Shown one piece after another: positions 20,949-32,462 of a stretch of DNA of 64,000 bases. This stretch comes from Carya illinoinensis (lineage: Eukaryota; Streptophyta; Magnoliopsida; Fagales; Juglandaceae): contig NC_056757.1 of the NCBI RefSeq assembly GCF_018687715.1, forward strand, positions 6,440,001 through 6,504,000, written 5' to 3'. The notes under the pieces are model-generated. The model did not search any database, was not told the DNA's origin, and saw nothing but the letters and a program-made list of their open reading frames with translations. Every line of letters starts with the position of its first letter. The first letter of the stretch is position 1. Position numbers and translations under genes: made by a program.

Positions 20949-22758
20949 TTATGCTAATGATTTCTTCGGGATAGGGATTTGGAGTGAAGGGGGAAAGGCT
21001 AAGCTGGTGGTATTGATCAAGTTGGGCCTCAAAGTCTCATGGAGGGCACTGCTGGGCTGATGGGTTTTGATGGGTTCTGATTGGGATTTGGAACCTGGAG
21101 CGTTGAAAGGGACAGTAGGTTGACTTTGGGAGCTATAGGTGTCACACAGGTTGGGCTTCTGAGTCTCATGGAATGAGCTGATGGTCTGTTGTGTTTTGAT
21201 GGGCTGGATTCCAAAAGTTGGCCCACTTAGAAAGTCGAAGCTTTGTAGAATCTGACTGTATATTGAATGACCAGAGCTGTGTTGACTATTTGGCTTCTGA
21301 AGGAAACTTGGGTTGGATACAAGCTTGTTTGACTTTAGCAAGGTATGTGGGCCCCTCAAGGATTCTAACTCCGGCCTGAAGGTAGAGTTGAGTTCCTTAT
21401 GGCACTTTTGTTCATAGCTCTCCTGAGGACCAATTACTTCTTGGATTAGTGTTGTGGGAGGGCTCAAGGTATGTATGTTGTCAGGTGGATTAATGTTTGG
21501 GCTGGTAGTGGTTAATGGATTTGTAGATCCTATCTTGGCCCATTGTTCACCATCTCCTTCGCTAGGCTTTGAACTATTTCCAGCACCATTACCATTTTGC
21601 TATCAGTTACATTGCTCCAAGGATCAGCGTTAGATAATCTAGCAAAGATGTTAATTGTATTGCCATTGTTTTCAAGCTTTGAATAACATCGAACCTTATC
21701 CACAAACATTTTCCCTTGTCCTTTATAGAGGAAATATTTCTTAGTGGTTACCCTTGCATGGGAGTTGTTTAGAACTGGTTCTCTTATACGAACTGGTGGG
21801 AGTATTATTTTGGGCTGGTTTGCATTGAAACTAGACTTCAGATTATGGCTTTCCAACTCCCCCACAGGCCTTTGCCTCCTTTTGTTTTCTGCATCTTGGC
21901 CTTCCCAAAAATGTCCTGGATTTGGTTCCCATGCTCTAATAGCTTCTACCGGTGGTTGTATCATTATAGGGTCCATGACTTCTACCAGGTGAATTGCCTC
22001 TTAGAGTTGTTTGGGGTTGCATCTATAATTTGAGTTCTCAACATGCATCCATGGCCCAAATCTTTAGTTTTTTGGCATGAGTACATGTGACGGGCATGCC
22101 TGGGCAACATGACCTAACCATCTACATCCATAGCAAAAATTTGATAGTCTTTCGTACTTAAGCAAAATTTTTTTTGCTATTCTACCTAGCCTATTGAGAT
22201 CAAAGCTTCTAGTAGAGGATTTTCAATGTTGAGCTCTACCCTGATTTGCAGACACCTTCTTAGTGCTACATCGAATATTGACGCTCTGTCAACTTCCATT
22301 AGAGTTCCAAGAACATTTCCTATTCTTTCGGCATTTTGATTTGTGAGCATCTCCAAAGGGAGACCATGGACTTGTACCCAGAAGATTGAGGTCTTGAGAC
22401 ATACCTAATGAATGCTTAGTCCTAGAGGCCAGTTTTTCAACACCATGTGAAAGCCATTAAAGTTCCATGGCCTATTTGATAACACTCTATCCTTGTCTTG
22501 TTGTGAGGAAAATGTGAAGAGAAACATGTTTGTTTCTATGTCTTCAATCATTAATCCCAAAACGAAACCCCACACCACTTTGATGGTGACATGGAATGTG
22601 TTCTTATTGAGGGGCTTTGAGGATAGCAATTTACCTATCAGGATCAGATTCGAGTAGTGATTTGCTATGTTGGTCTTTGGCTCCAAGTGCATGTCATCCC
22701 TTGATAGCGCCCTTGCTTGGGTGATAAGGTTGTCCATATCTTCTTGGTTTACAGACAT
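20949..22758 (-). pseudogene. LINE ORF1 (DUF4283 plus zinc knuckle), broken
   Basis: ORF1 proteins of plant L1 elements bind element RNA. The frame opens at the ATG at 22758-22756 and runs as a DUF4283-type domain (containing NRPWNFNGFHMVLKNWPL) to a stop at 22404. It continues after the stop with IFWVQVHGLPLEMLT, then a CCHC zinc knuckle CYGCRWLGHVAQAC near 22090-22135. The proline/serine-rich C-terminal part (21976-20949) is split over two or three frames. Stops and shifts rule out function. Confidence 0.75.
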
Positions 22759-23057
22759 TTTATTGGCTCTTGGTTAGAAGTGGGAGACTGGTTATGGGTT
22801 TGTGGGGTATGGAAGATGGGGTGTGGGAGGCTGCTATTGGGTTTGTGGGGTATGGGAGTCTAATTGGTGGGGTTGTTGACTAGAAGGTTTACAGGGTTGG
22901 TAGTTGCGGATGGTTGGTTTGATTCCTCAAAAAGGAAACTTTTGAGATGGGGTTTTGAGGTTCATTGAAGAGTTTACTTTGGAAAGTAATGTAAAGAACT
23001 ACTGAGAGAGGCCTAGCTCACTTGTTTAGATGGAGAGACTCATCTTGAGAGAGAAGC

Positions 23058-24971
23058 TGTGACGCCCCCAAATCCCACGTACGGACACGGGGAAATTGAG
23101 ACGTCAGGATGATGACAACATGGGTCACCACCCTATCGCCAAGTGCCAAGTGTGTGTTCATGCAACAAGTGTGCAAAAGAAAACACACAGCGGATAAACA
23201 AAGTCATATAACTAAGTACTATAATTTTTTCTATGTTTAATACAAAGCTGTTCAAAACGTACATAATAAAATATTACAAGCCACAAATATTGTGTCAAAC
23301 CAAACTACAAGGCATAAACTCCAAATCAATACTTCGGCAAAGCCGCCTCCTCGGGCTCAGCCTCTTCCTCCTTCTCGACCTCTGCGTCAAAATCTACGGT
23401 ACCAAAATGATGCCGCAGGTAAGTAAGATCCAAACGCCACAAGATAAAAACATATTAAACTCAAACAATATGCATGAAAGAATCCATATGCACATATCCC
23501 ATAAAACCACATTTTTCCACGCACGCCAAAATTCCATTTTGGCCCAAAACATATCCTTTAAACATAACCTCGCCATTATCCTCGATAATCACCCAAAAAC
23601 CAAACCAGCAGAGCACTGTAGGTGGGAATCGTAGGCAGGACTCTACCACCATCCTTGCTCACTACCGTCCCTACGCGTGCACCGTAGACTGGAATCACAG
23701 GCGGGATTCTACCACCGTCCCTACTTATCACCATCCCTATGCTGCGTGCACCGTAGGCGGGAACCACAGGCGAGATTCTAATATCATCCCTGTTTACCAC
23801 CATCCCTACACGTGCCTCTAACTCAAACCAGTCAATCCAATCGTTCACATATACCAAAAACATTTCTCGTTTGAAAGCTCAGTTTTCAAGTTCCAATACA
23901 TGTACATACATGCAATGCACACCTCAAGATACAAAACATCCAACCAATCACAAAAACAACAAAACCAAGCAACTTCGTCCTCAATCCATCCGACCCCCGA
24001 ACTCCTCGGACTCAGTCCGGAATCAACCAACCAGTCAAATAATTTATTGTAAGAGCAAAAAGTATATTTAAATCTAAAATAGAGTTTGGAAAATACTTAC
24101 AGCGCTATAAGGTATTTTTGAAGGATCACGACGTTGCAAACGGTGGAGAAAAAGCAACGTAACAGTGTAAAATACACTGTGGCTGTGGGTTGTAGAATAC
24201 CCACTTTCGAACGGGGACAAATAAATACTTGGGATTGATAGGGAATGAACTAGAGATATTTATGAAGCTAATAGAAGTGAGTTTTGGCCGTGGGTGGCGG
24301 TGTTAATGGCAGTGGAAGAGGAAAAGGAGCAAATCGGAGTTGAGCTCGTGGGAGCTGCTCCGGCAACGGATCGAGGCTGGAAATGGGTGGGTTGGGACGG
24401 CAAGAGGTAGAGGATGAAGTGGTGAAGAGGCAATGGCCGGAGGTGGAGCGACAGCGCCGGAAATGGCCCAAAGCCGTGCGGCTTAGATGTGCTCTAGGGG
24501 GTTAATGGCCGCACGGGAGGGGCTGGTTTTTGGTGGGGTGGTGTGCCGACGGGAGTGGAGTTGATCTGTGGGGCCGGTGCCAGCCATGTCGCCAGCGAGT
24601 GGTGGGTTTGGGCTGTACAACCGGACGGCGACGGGAGAGAAAGGTGAGAGCAGGTTGCGCGTGGGAGAAGAAGGAAAAAGAAGAAGAAGAAAAGAAGGAA
24701 AGGAAAAAGAAAAAAAGGAAAAATGGAAAAAGAAAAAAGAGAAAAGAAAAGATGGAGAAAGAAAATGAGGTCCAGTCCTCACCTCAGAAGTCCAAAAACT
24801 GATCCAACGAAAACAATTTTAAAAACCATAAAACGACTAAAATAAATTAAACACCACATCAAACTAAAATAAAACCAATTAAAATACAATAATTTAAAAT
24901 AAAAGAACCAATATATTAATTAAATTAAAATACTCCTTGAGTGAAAATACACGTAAAAACGGGATGTCACA
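23058..24971 (+). mobile_element. Solo LTR (TGTGACGCC family) with intact target duplication
   Basis: It starts TGTGACGCCCCC and ends GGGATGTCACA, with terminal TGTGAC/GTCACA inverted repeats. The flanks are GAAGC (23053-23057) and GAAGC (24972-24976), a perfect 5-bp target duplication. No internal region, primer-binding site or second LTR is present, so this is a solo LTR formed by LTR-LTR recombination. It lies inside the LINE 5' region. The purine-rich GAAAAG block (24665-24760) is also seen in the other copies. Frames within it are not conserved between copies. Confidence 0.95.
23609..23818 (+). repeat. Minisatellite of about 66 bp inside the solo LTR
   Basis: Three tandem units start near 23614, 23680 and 23748. 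Each has GCAC(C/T)GTAG, GGAATCACAGGCGGGATTCT and ACCACCATCCCTAC-type segments. The LTR at 32463 does not have this array at the matching place. Confidence 0.85.
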
Positions 24972-25896
24972 GAAGCTCCGCAAGAGAGAGGATTTTTTAA
25001 ATTATCTACTGAAATATCAATAACTTATTATAAATGCTTCGCCTATTTATATTGGGAACAAAATTTATTAATATTATTTCTTTAAAATGTGGTATAAATT
25101 TAATATGAACTGATATGAGTGTCGAATAAAGATCTTAAAATTTTGTCTGAACACTAAAGATTTAGAGTGATCGTTATCCAAAAAAACTTCTAGAAGATCT
25201 TTATCCTAAATTATCTATAATTTGATGAAAAACAAAAGATGAAAAAAATCATTGAATATAACCATTGAAGGAATAGATATCAATTTGTTACAAATGCAAA
25301 TTATGTCTATATTGAATTTCTTTCTTTTATTTAGAAGATGAGTGGATATCAATGTCTAAATAGGGTTAAAACTTTGTGGGGAGTGGTTTCAAGGTACTTA
25401 TTCAAATGCTAACATTAAGGAAAAACTTGTGCTTCTCACAAATTAATACCTAGGAGTGAAAATTGACCTTGTCACAAATTAATACCTATTCATTCAACAA
25501 TTGTATTAAGTCATTCTCGAGTCTTAGTACAAATAAAATTAATATATAATTATGTCGTAGAATAATGCTACATACAGTCATAGAGTATGCAAGCGTTACA
25601 CAGGGGTTCACTGTTAAAAAACTAATTTATTTCATGATGGTCCCTTATTTTCTCACTTTTTTCAAAAGGATTGTATGGCGCTTGCGTACTCTACAACTAC
25701 AAATATAATTTCTTTATCATTATTTTGTAACTTTAAAATAAAATAATATTTTTCTTGGATTATTATAATTTGATTCTAACATAATTTTTTTAATGTATAA
25801 TTCAAATTTTTAAAGTGTCAACTTTTATTATGGTTTATTATTTTTCTAATAATTTGTACTATCAAATTTTATCAGCAAAAATTATGATAAAATATA

Positions 25897-26567
25897 AGGG
25901 TGGCAATATATGACATGACCTGTGAATCCAACATGAACACATCACAAAATTAGTAGGTTTGAGTTAAGGTTCAGGTCAAAACGGGTTAACCCATTAAAAC
26001 AATTAATAAATGAGTCAATAACTAGCCAACTGCTTAACCTAAAATTGACCTGCAATAACTTGTTTAAATTTTATTTCTGAATTAAAGAACTTATAATTGT
26101 AATATTGATATTTCTCAACATGCTTATGTTTTTATTGTTGAAATTGTAATTCTATACCTATGCTTATATGTTTTATTGGTGGTTTGTAGTATTGGTTTTA
26201 TTATAGGTTAAAATCTGAAAAATATTGATATTTTTTGTTAGTAGGTAGTCTAATTTTTTTTTTGTAGATTGTAGCAATTAATAAATATTGATTTTAACCT
26301 TTATGTGAAATTATGTTATTTGGGTTATGCAAGTATTTCAACTCATTTACATAAAACAGGCCGTTAAAATGAGTCATGTTGTGTTGACCCATTTATGATC
26401 AGTTATTAAATGAGTTAAAATGGGTTACACGACACGACTTGTTATTTAATTGGGTCATGTTAGAGTTTAAATGTCTCACCTGTTTAGTTTAATGAGTCAT
26501 GTTCAGGTTGATCTATATAATCAAATGATCTTGACTTGACATGACACGTATATGAATTGCCACTCCT
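25897..26567 (+). mobile_element. Non-autonomous TIR element (GGGTGGCAAT), in unit A
   Basis: It is bounded by AGGGTGGCAATATA on the left and GAATTGCCACTCCT on the right, imperfect inverted repeats. The interior is rich in GGGTCATGT / TGACCCATT / GACACGAC motifs on both strands. The same element sits at the same place in the two other unit copies, so it was inserted before the duplication. Flanks are too AT-rich to fix a target duplication. No coding capacity. hAT-like by end sequence, but unproven. Confidence 0.65.
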
Positions 26568-26699
26568 AATAAAATATTAAAAAAAGTAATAATTTACAAT
26601 TCTAGCTAGATAAAAATGTTGTTTTTTAAAACAAAGATAATTATGTAAATATGGCCCGCTGTAGAGAAACCAAAGCCTGTATTACTCACCTACAAACCC

Positions 26700-26707
26700 T
26701 ATAAATA
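26700..26707 (+). promoter_or_regulatory. TATA box of the unit A exon
   Basis: CCTATAAATAGGCCC, about 190 bp before the start codon of the short exon and about 45 bp before the GAAACCCTAACC leader. The sequence is kept in the other copy as TATAAATATGCCC (60968-60975) and in the inverted copy near 36357-36366. Confidence 0.5.
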
Positions 26708-26889
26708 GGCCCTTCAGAACATCGAGTATGCAAAGAAAAGAAACCCTAACCGCTCTCTCCAGAGGATGTTTGGGATTCTTCAATATGAAGAATCCTAGCC
26801 CCTCTCATACTTAATTACTTGCTTCTTTAGAACTTTCTCGTCTTGATTATACCTATTGAGGATTTTCTTTACCTAGATTTTACAGAAGA

Positions 26890-27041
26890 ATGGAGTTGTA
26901 CACTGATGGAAGAAATTGGAACGAATGTTTTAAGGAAAAGAAACAAAGAGTTCCAAAATATTTAGTTCAAATCCTTTGCATATCAATATCACATCGAGTC
27001 AATGAGTTACCAGAATGTAGTGTTTCGTCTTACCGGAGAAA
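26890..27041 (+). pseudogene. Short first exon with F-box-like end, unit A (frameshifted)
   Basis: It matches the open exon at 61121-61278. Its end reads ISHRVNELPECSV, resembling the start of an F-box domain (D-R-I-x-x-L-P-E), and it stops at AGAAAGTAAGTA, a strong 5' splice site. The reading frame is shifted relative to the other copy and meets a stop after KRNKEFQNI. No downstream exon with the rest of an F-box or LRR is found here. Confidence 0.35.
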
Positions 27042-27230
27042 GTAAGTAAAACACCTCCATCCTTCTCCAACTTTCTGATCTATACATAATGTTTCACCTA
27101 TTTGATTCCGACTTACATCATTGTACCATTTGAGTATTCCTAGTAGAAAACTACAAAGTTGTATAATAAGAGGATAATTTTAGGTATATTTGAGAAAATT
27201 GCCTTCAAATCACAAAATTAGTCATTAGAT

Positions 27231-27713
27231 TTTTACTCAACGTACAACTTCTTGTGTCTATAATTTTCACAAATCAATTTATAGAAAAAATGAATAGAAT
27301 TAATTTTTTTTATGACTTCATTAGAGCTAGACCCGACATGCTAAGGCCAAACGGCCATGCCTTGTTGATAGCCCATTAAGTTTTAAAATTTTAGGAGAAA
27401 GTAAAGTAATTAAATATAAAATCTGTAGAGATTAAGTAAAGTAATTAAATATAAAATCTGTAGAGATTATATTCATTTATCTCGTTTGGTTTTAAAAGGC
27501 AGGTGAAGATAAGGTTAAATCCGTGGTTTGAAACTTCTTCTTGGCACTATTTAAGGCCTCTATGCATGCACTTAGCAACATGCACAATTCAAAGAGCTAA
27601 AGCTAAGGCGTTGGTCATACAAATTCAAAAACCACTTTCCGACCAGTCTTCATGATCTGCCGCACTAAAGCTAGGGTGTTGTATAATTTTCCCTTTGACA
27701 TTTAAGCTACAAA
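27231..27713. other. Unassigned spacer with a 30-bp direct duplication
   Basis: At about 27409-27471 the segment TAATTAAATATAAAATCTGT with AGAGAT occurs twice in tandem. One copy of the same segment lies at 61825-61845. Nothing else is recognised. Confidence 0.6.
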
Positions 27714-27875
27714 ATGGAGGAGAGTCTAGAGATTCTCATATTATCAAACAGGAAGAGAATCAAAGGTCAAGATCAGCATTTAAATGCTTCATGGTCTAAT
27801 CGAATCAATGGATTACCTGAGAAATGTAATCCCTCTTACTCTCCACCCTCATTACATTATTTCCTACATGCATGA
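27714..27875 (+). pseudogene. 53-codon ORF with F-box-like start, truncated
   Basis: It starts with ATG, encodes a basic stretch (SNRKRIKGQDQHLNAS), then WSNRINGLPEKCN, and ends in a stop after the SYSP segment. The NRINGLPE part resembles the first helix of an F-box and the exon ends at 27041 and 61278. The resemblance among all three suggests pieces of one gene family. There is no intact F-box and the function cannot be told. It may be chance. Confidence 0.3.
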
Positions 27876-29137
27876 TTCTATTAGCATAGATCTACGTACA
27901 TGCTGATGATAAAATTGTTTCACACCGTGTATTTTGGATGCAGTTCCCATAGCATTTGGACCCCGCAGTGGGTTTAGCATGGGGAATTAAGTGGTTAGAA
28001 ATGGGGAATCATGGTATCTTTCTTGCTCCAGTTTTTTATGTCAATTATTTTTCATACCTTACGATTTATTAATTAAAAATGTTCCTTTCCCGATATCAAT
28101 GTTCTTTCGTTATCCTTGCCTTTTTTGTGTTTGATATTTGGAAAACCGGGCATCGTTTGCGTGTCTCCATGTCATTAATTATAAATCTATTGCGCGCTTT
28201 TTACTCTTTGCCTTTGCATTGGCTTTTAGATGGTGCTTTGATAGATCTGCACATGAATGACTCTTATTAGTATAATATGCCCCAAATATGACAATTATGG
28301 ATTAAAAAAAAAAAAAAAAACACCCTTGAGATATATTCATTTAATATTGTAGTATGCTATTTGAAATTTATGAACTCGTTGAAGTAGGAGATGTGCCATT
28401 TTTTAATTTTGTTTGGGATACTTCGTGTATGTGAAAAACTTGGTTGCAAATAAAATATTTTGATGTCTTTCTCAACACTGATAAAGCTTACTTTACCTTT
28501 CCTTTTCTTCAATTTTGGGTTGATATATTAAGATCGATCCCTATTTCCAACTAGCGGCCTTGGGTTGATTAAGATCCATCCTTGGCATCCAACTAGAGGA
28601 AGTGGAGAGCTTTGATTCACTCAGCCTTCACAAACAACATGAGAAACGTTTGGTGAGAACGAACAGCTGGCACAGCTCAACCATATGAATGGAGAGGTTT
28701 GGGCTGTTTTGCTCCAAATTTCTCAAAATTTTGATCAATTGAAGAAAAACCAAGAAGATTCATATGTTCTATTACACAATTGAAATTGATTAACACTTGC
28801 GATGAAGTGGGTGAACAGAACACCATTGGAGATATATAATGTGGCCATTATGGTGATCTACTATATATGGATTTTACATGTTAGATACATTGTAATGTGT
28901 ACCTTGTATTTTTCTTATCAATCTTGAACCAGATGTAAGACTTTTCTGTGTACTTCGTATATTAGAGCTTTTAAATGGAGAGTCGATAAAATAGATAACT
29001 CATACACATGGAGAGTTGATATTTTCTTGCAACACATCTTCATACTATGTTAACAACAATAATTAGCATAGTAGAGTTAGTTGGATATGGTTCCACTAAA
29101 TCTAATCTTAGTTTAACAATAAATTGATCATCTCTAA
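27876..29137. other. Unassigned intergenic sequence
   Basis: No supported gene. The frame at 28079-28270 has no recognisable family. An A-run lies at 28303-28320. Around 28540-28640 there are two near-copies of a TTGGGTTGAT / GATCCATCC motif. Nothing further is seen. Confidence 0.5.
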
Positions 29138-30245
29138 ATTTATATCCTCATGTTTGGTCGACTTGAATAATTTTCACATTAATTAGTCTTCTTCATTGCC
29201 CTTTAACCTTTCAATGTTCAAGCCCCCGTTTCTATCAGTCAACTAGGGTTTCTAACTGTGAAGAGTAAATCATTCTACAAAGTTTAACAGTTTCTCATGT
29301 CATACCTGCACTACCTTCCTTTTCCAAAAAAAACATTTTATTAGTAACACCTTACACTGGTTAAGAAGGAATTATATCATATCACTGACTTGTTACATAC
29401 AAATGTGAAAAAGTACCTGATAATAGAGGAACATATATATATATATATATATATATATCTTTACATGTGATTTACCGTGTCATTAATTCTATATGTTAAT
29501 TTCCACTCGAATACGTAGCTTTGAGAACTATTAGACACTAGAATGTCAAACAACCAAAGTCAACTTGACTGTATATCACCTCATTTGTCTCTGAAGCTTA
29601 GTTGCACATATTCACTTTGGTATTTTTTCCCATCATTGTAGTGGGCTGCATGATATAAATTCTGGGTCACTCACTGATTTCAGATTAATCCCTTCCCTTT
29701 TCATAGAGGACAATTTGCTATTTGTCCCCAAGTTCAAGTACCAGCAACTGCAGTACCATTTTGAAATTACACCCCTATGCAGATATTATGGGATGATGTA
29801 TGGAATTAGTCCTTAGTTGTCACCTGATACTCCAGTTTATTCACCATCCCATAGATCTATCACATCTATCACTTGCGCTCTCTAAGTTGCTAGCAGTGAT
29901 AGTTCCCAATCAAGTTGCCCTTTATGTATTCTAGTACCAGTCCATACTAGAATTTTGAGAAACCTCCTCCAGATAGAGCAGTTGTAATTTGGCAAATTCT
30001 TATTTAAAATGTTATGGTCGCATGACCTTCCACTTGAGCATAACTATATAAATTGTCTTGTTGCTATTTCTACTTCTATGGTACCGAAAACTTAAGAGGG
30101 ATTGACAATCTGCAATCTCAAGAGCAAGAACTGTGGTGACTACATATGAATTTATTGTAAAAGAGGATTTGGGTTGTGTTGGGGTTGTGGTGCCCCCGCC
30201 CCCACTTGTGATTAGGTGGTAGCCGCGATGCTGAGGATGTTGGCT
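29138..30245 (+). repeat. R1 repeat, copy 2
   Basis: It aligns with 6354-7463 throughout, differing by small indels and an (AT)n run at 29431-29458 that copy 1 lacks. Its last part also matches 37847-38066. No conserved open frame, so I call no gene. Confidence 0.8.
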
Positions 30246-31260
30246 GTTCAAGTCATACACCCCTCCATAATGTGAAAATAAAGTGCATGCTTGCATGCTC
30301 AATAAATGTGTATAGTTGATTTGTAGTGGAAAAATAAAAGAATAGTCATAAAAATCTAACTAATAGTGCCAAAAAATTTAAATACATCACAATCATAGTA
30401 TCCATAAGTCACCTATCTCAACTCGTAAGCAAATGAATATTTACAAACATCCAATCTTTTACTAAAAATGAACATATTAACTTAATAAAAAGGGAAAAGC
30501 CCAATCCATCAATCTCCATGCTCGTAGTCACCACTAAACTTTCCTCTGCATCAAAATTTACGAAATTGTAGGTGGAATCACCTCAATTATATTTCGCAAA
30601 ATCTCAATAAGTGGAAATAAGCCTAACACTTAAAAGTATATGCAAGTGAAAAGGAAAATTATGCAAATAAAACAATATGCATGGAAATATAACATTTGAC
30701 ATTTTGCAAATAACCAAACTCAAGTACTGAATAAAAAATTTCATGCAAGTCATTATACCTGAAAAATGTCATTTTCATTTGGGAAAATAGTGATTTTATT
30801 AACATGTGTGCTATGGTCTCCCTTATGGACCATCCACATAACCTGACTCTCTTTCCCATATTACAGGTAACAATCGTGCGTGTGATTTTGTAACAAGCGA
30901 TGTCTAATTTCGGACCAAGCCCGTTTGTGGCCAAGCATCCTCTAGCCTCCACAGCAGAAATGATACAAAATCAACTCAAGAGTGTTACCGTCTCGCCCGA
31001 GCCCATTGTCGCCCAATGATAACTCAAGGAATGTCACTTAGCATTTAGTGCTCCTGAGTGACCAGAAGAACTCCATTAAGATAATGCTTCATCTCGACTT
31101 GGGGTTGTTAAATGCATGCAACCACAAAAATCCGTTAATGCAAGAACCAATAATTCTACATATTTTAGTTATGATGTCGTCCAAAAATGCAACAGTTAGT
31201 TACATGAGGAATGACATAACAACAAGAATATTTAATATATAAAATACAACATTTAAACAA
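30187..31260 (+). mobile_element. Degenerate LTR-like sequence, related family
   Basis: It starts TGTGGTGCCCCCGCCCCC. Its middle (30810-31110) matches the middle of the LTR at 32463-34596: ACATAACCTGACTC / ACACCCTGGCTCC, TACAGGTAAC, GGCCAAGCATCCTCTAGCC, CGCCCAATGATAACTCA and GCTCCTGAGTGACC. The outer parts differ, so it is an older or sister LTR. The right border is not located. Confidence 0.55.
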
Positions 31261-32462
31261 GGAAAAGAGCACGTCACACGGCACATCACAAAACTACACA
31301 TTTATCCCATCACAAACTATACATTTAAACAACGAAATGAGCACTTCACATAGCACATGGCCACATCTCAAACAACATATTAATCCCAACACCTCACACG
31401 ACATAAATTCACAACTAATTCTTCATGATCATCAGGAAAATTTATTGCATCCTTAGTCTAAATCAATACTCCCTAAAATACATCCATGATCAATGAAAGC
31501 ATACTAGTACCAATCAACCTAAGTGCTCCAAACAACATAAACAAATCTCACCATCACAATGGGTAAAGCTTGATGCTAGAAGGGGTGATCTAAAAGAGTC
31601 TACTTGGGACATCCTTCTCATCAGCATCATCTTTCTTTGGAGTGATCTAAGAACTTAGAAACCTATACACTAAGTCAAGCCCAAGTAGTGGATAAAGTTT
31701 GAGTAGTCAAAATAGAGTGGTCATAAGTCAAATATGGAGTGGTGAAAGTTGGGTTTTACTCGTATGCATCCAATCGGTGAGAGAAAACTGATATAATGAA
31801 TTAACTACATATTTTAGGCACTAAAGGTATGCTCCGCCTAGTGACAAAGGAACAAATGGATTCGCAACGAGCATGGGAGGAAGGTCACAATGAAGTAATT
31901 GGGTTTAACGTTGGTCCAACTGTATAATGTTTACAAAAAAATGGTGGTTTTCCTTCTTATCAATTATTCCCAAACGAATCTCAGAAAATAACAGAAACTT
32001 TTAAAAGAAATGGGCTTGAACATAATAATAAGCTAATTCATGCCATAGGGACCATTTTGCAAAGAATATATGGAAGGATCTTTTTAAAGAAATTTAATTG
32101 TAACACGCATGAGTGTAAGGAGGTCTGAATTGTTGGGGGGAAAATCCATCGGCATCAATTAGAGTGTATCCCAAGGGCAATGAGAATTAAAGCATAGGAG
32201 GGGAAAATGTTCAAATTGTTTAGTCCACTCCTACACTTGTCGACATATATACTAATGATCAGCTCTTAGGCGATGGTATCCTCACACCCAAACTTAATCA
32301 AAGAGGTACCTATCTAATTGAATTAAGGTCGACGCATCCCATCTAAAATATGCATCGAGCTCAAAAGTACCAATACCATCCCAACCAATTCAATACATGC
32401 ATCTATAATATTCAACTCGACAACATATACTTTAATGATGATCGCCTTCGATTAGCATTTAT
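31261..32462. other. Unassigned intergenic sequence
   Basis: No gene supported. 31260-31400 has repeated CACATCACAAA / ACATTTAAACAA / GCACTTCACA motifs that may still belong to the LTR-like block on the left. The rest shows nothing I recognise. Confidence 0.5.

Larger units (their letters stand above)
17499..25010 (-). mobile_element. L1-type LINE with nested solo LTR
   Basis: The element lies on the minus strand. Its poly(A) tail appears as a T-run at 17497-17505, and its 5' end is near 25010. Flanking repeats GAAACGTCAGTAACTT (17483-17498) and GAAATATCAATAACTT (25011-25026) match at 13 of 16 positions, an aged target duplication. The duplicate block carries the single uninterrupted site GAAATATCACTAACTT at 59430-59445. 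ORF1 and ORF2 are both broken. A solo LTR sits in the 5' part. Confidence 0.85.
25011..27230 (+). repeat. Duplicated unit A (continues the segmental duplication, copy 1)
   Basis: It matches 59430-61345 and 62190-62310 in order: a lead with CTAGAAGATCTTTATCCTAAA, a TIR element, a TATA box, a leader with GAAACCCTAACCGCTCTCTC, a short exon, and a tail with CATTTGAGTATTCCT. The lead also matches 38741-38976 directly, and most of the unit is present inverted at 36357-37690. The order shows it once followed the rDNA block directly, before the LINE inserted. Confidence 0.85.
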
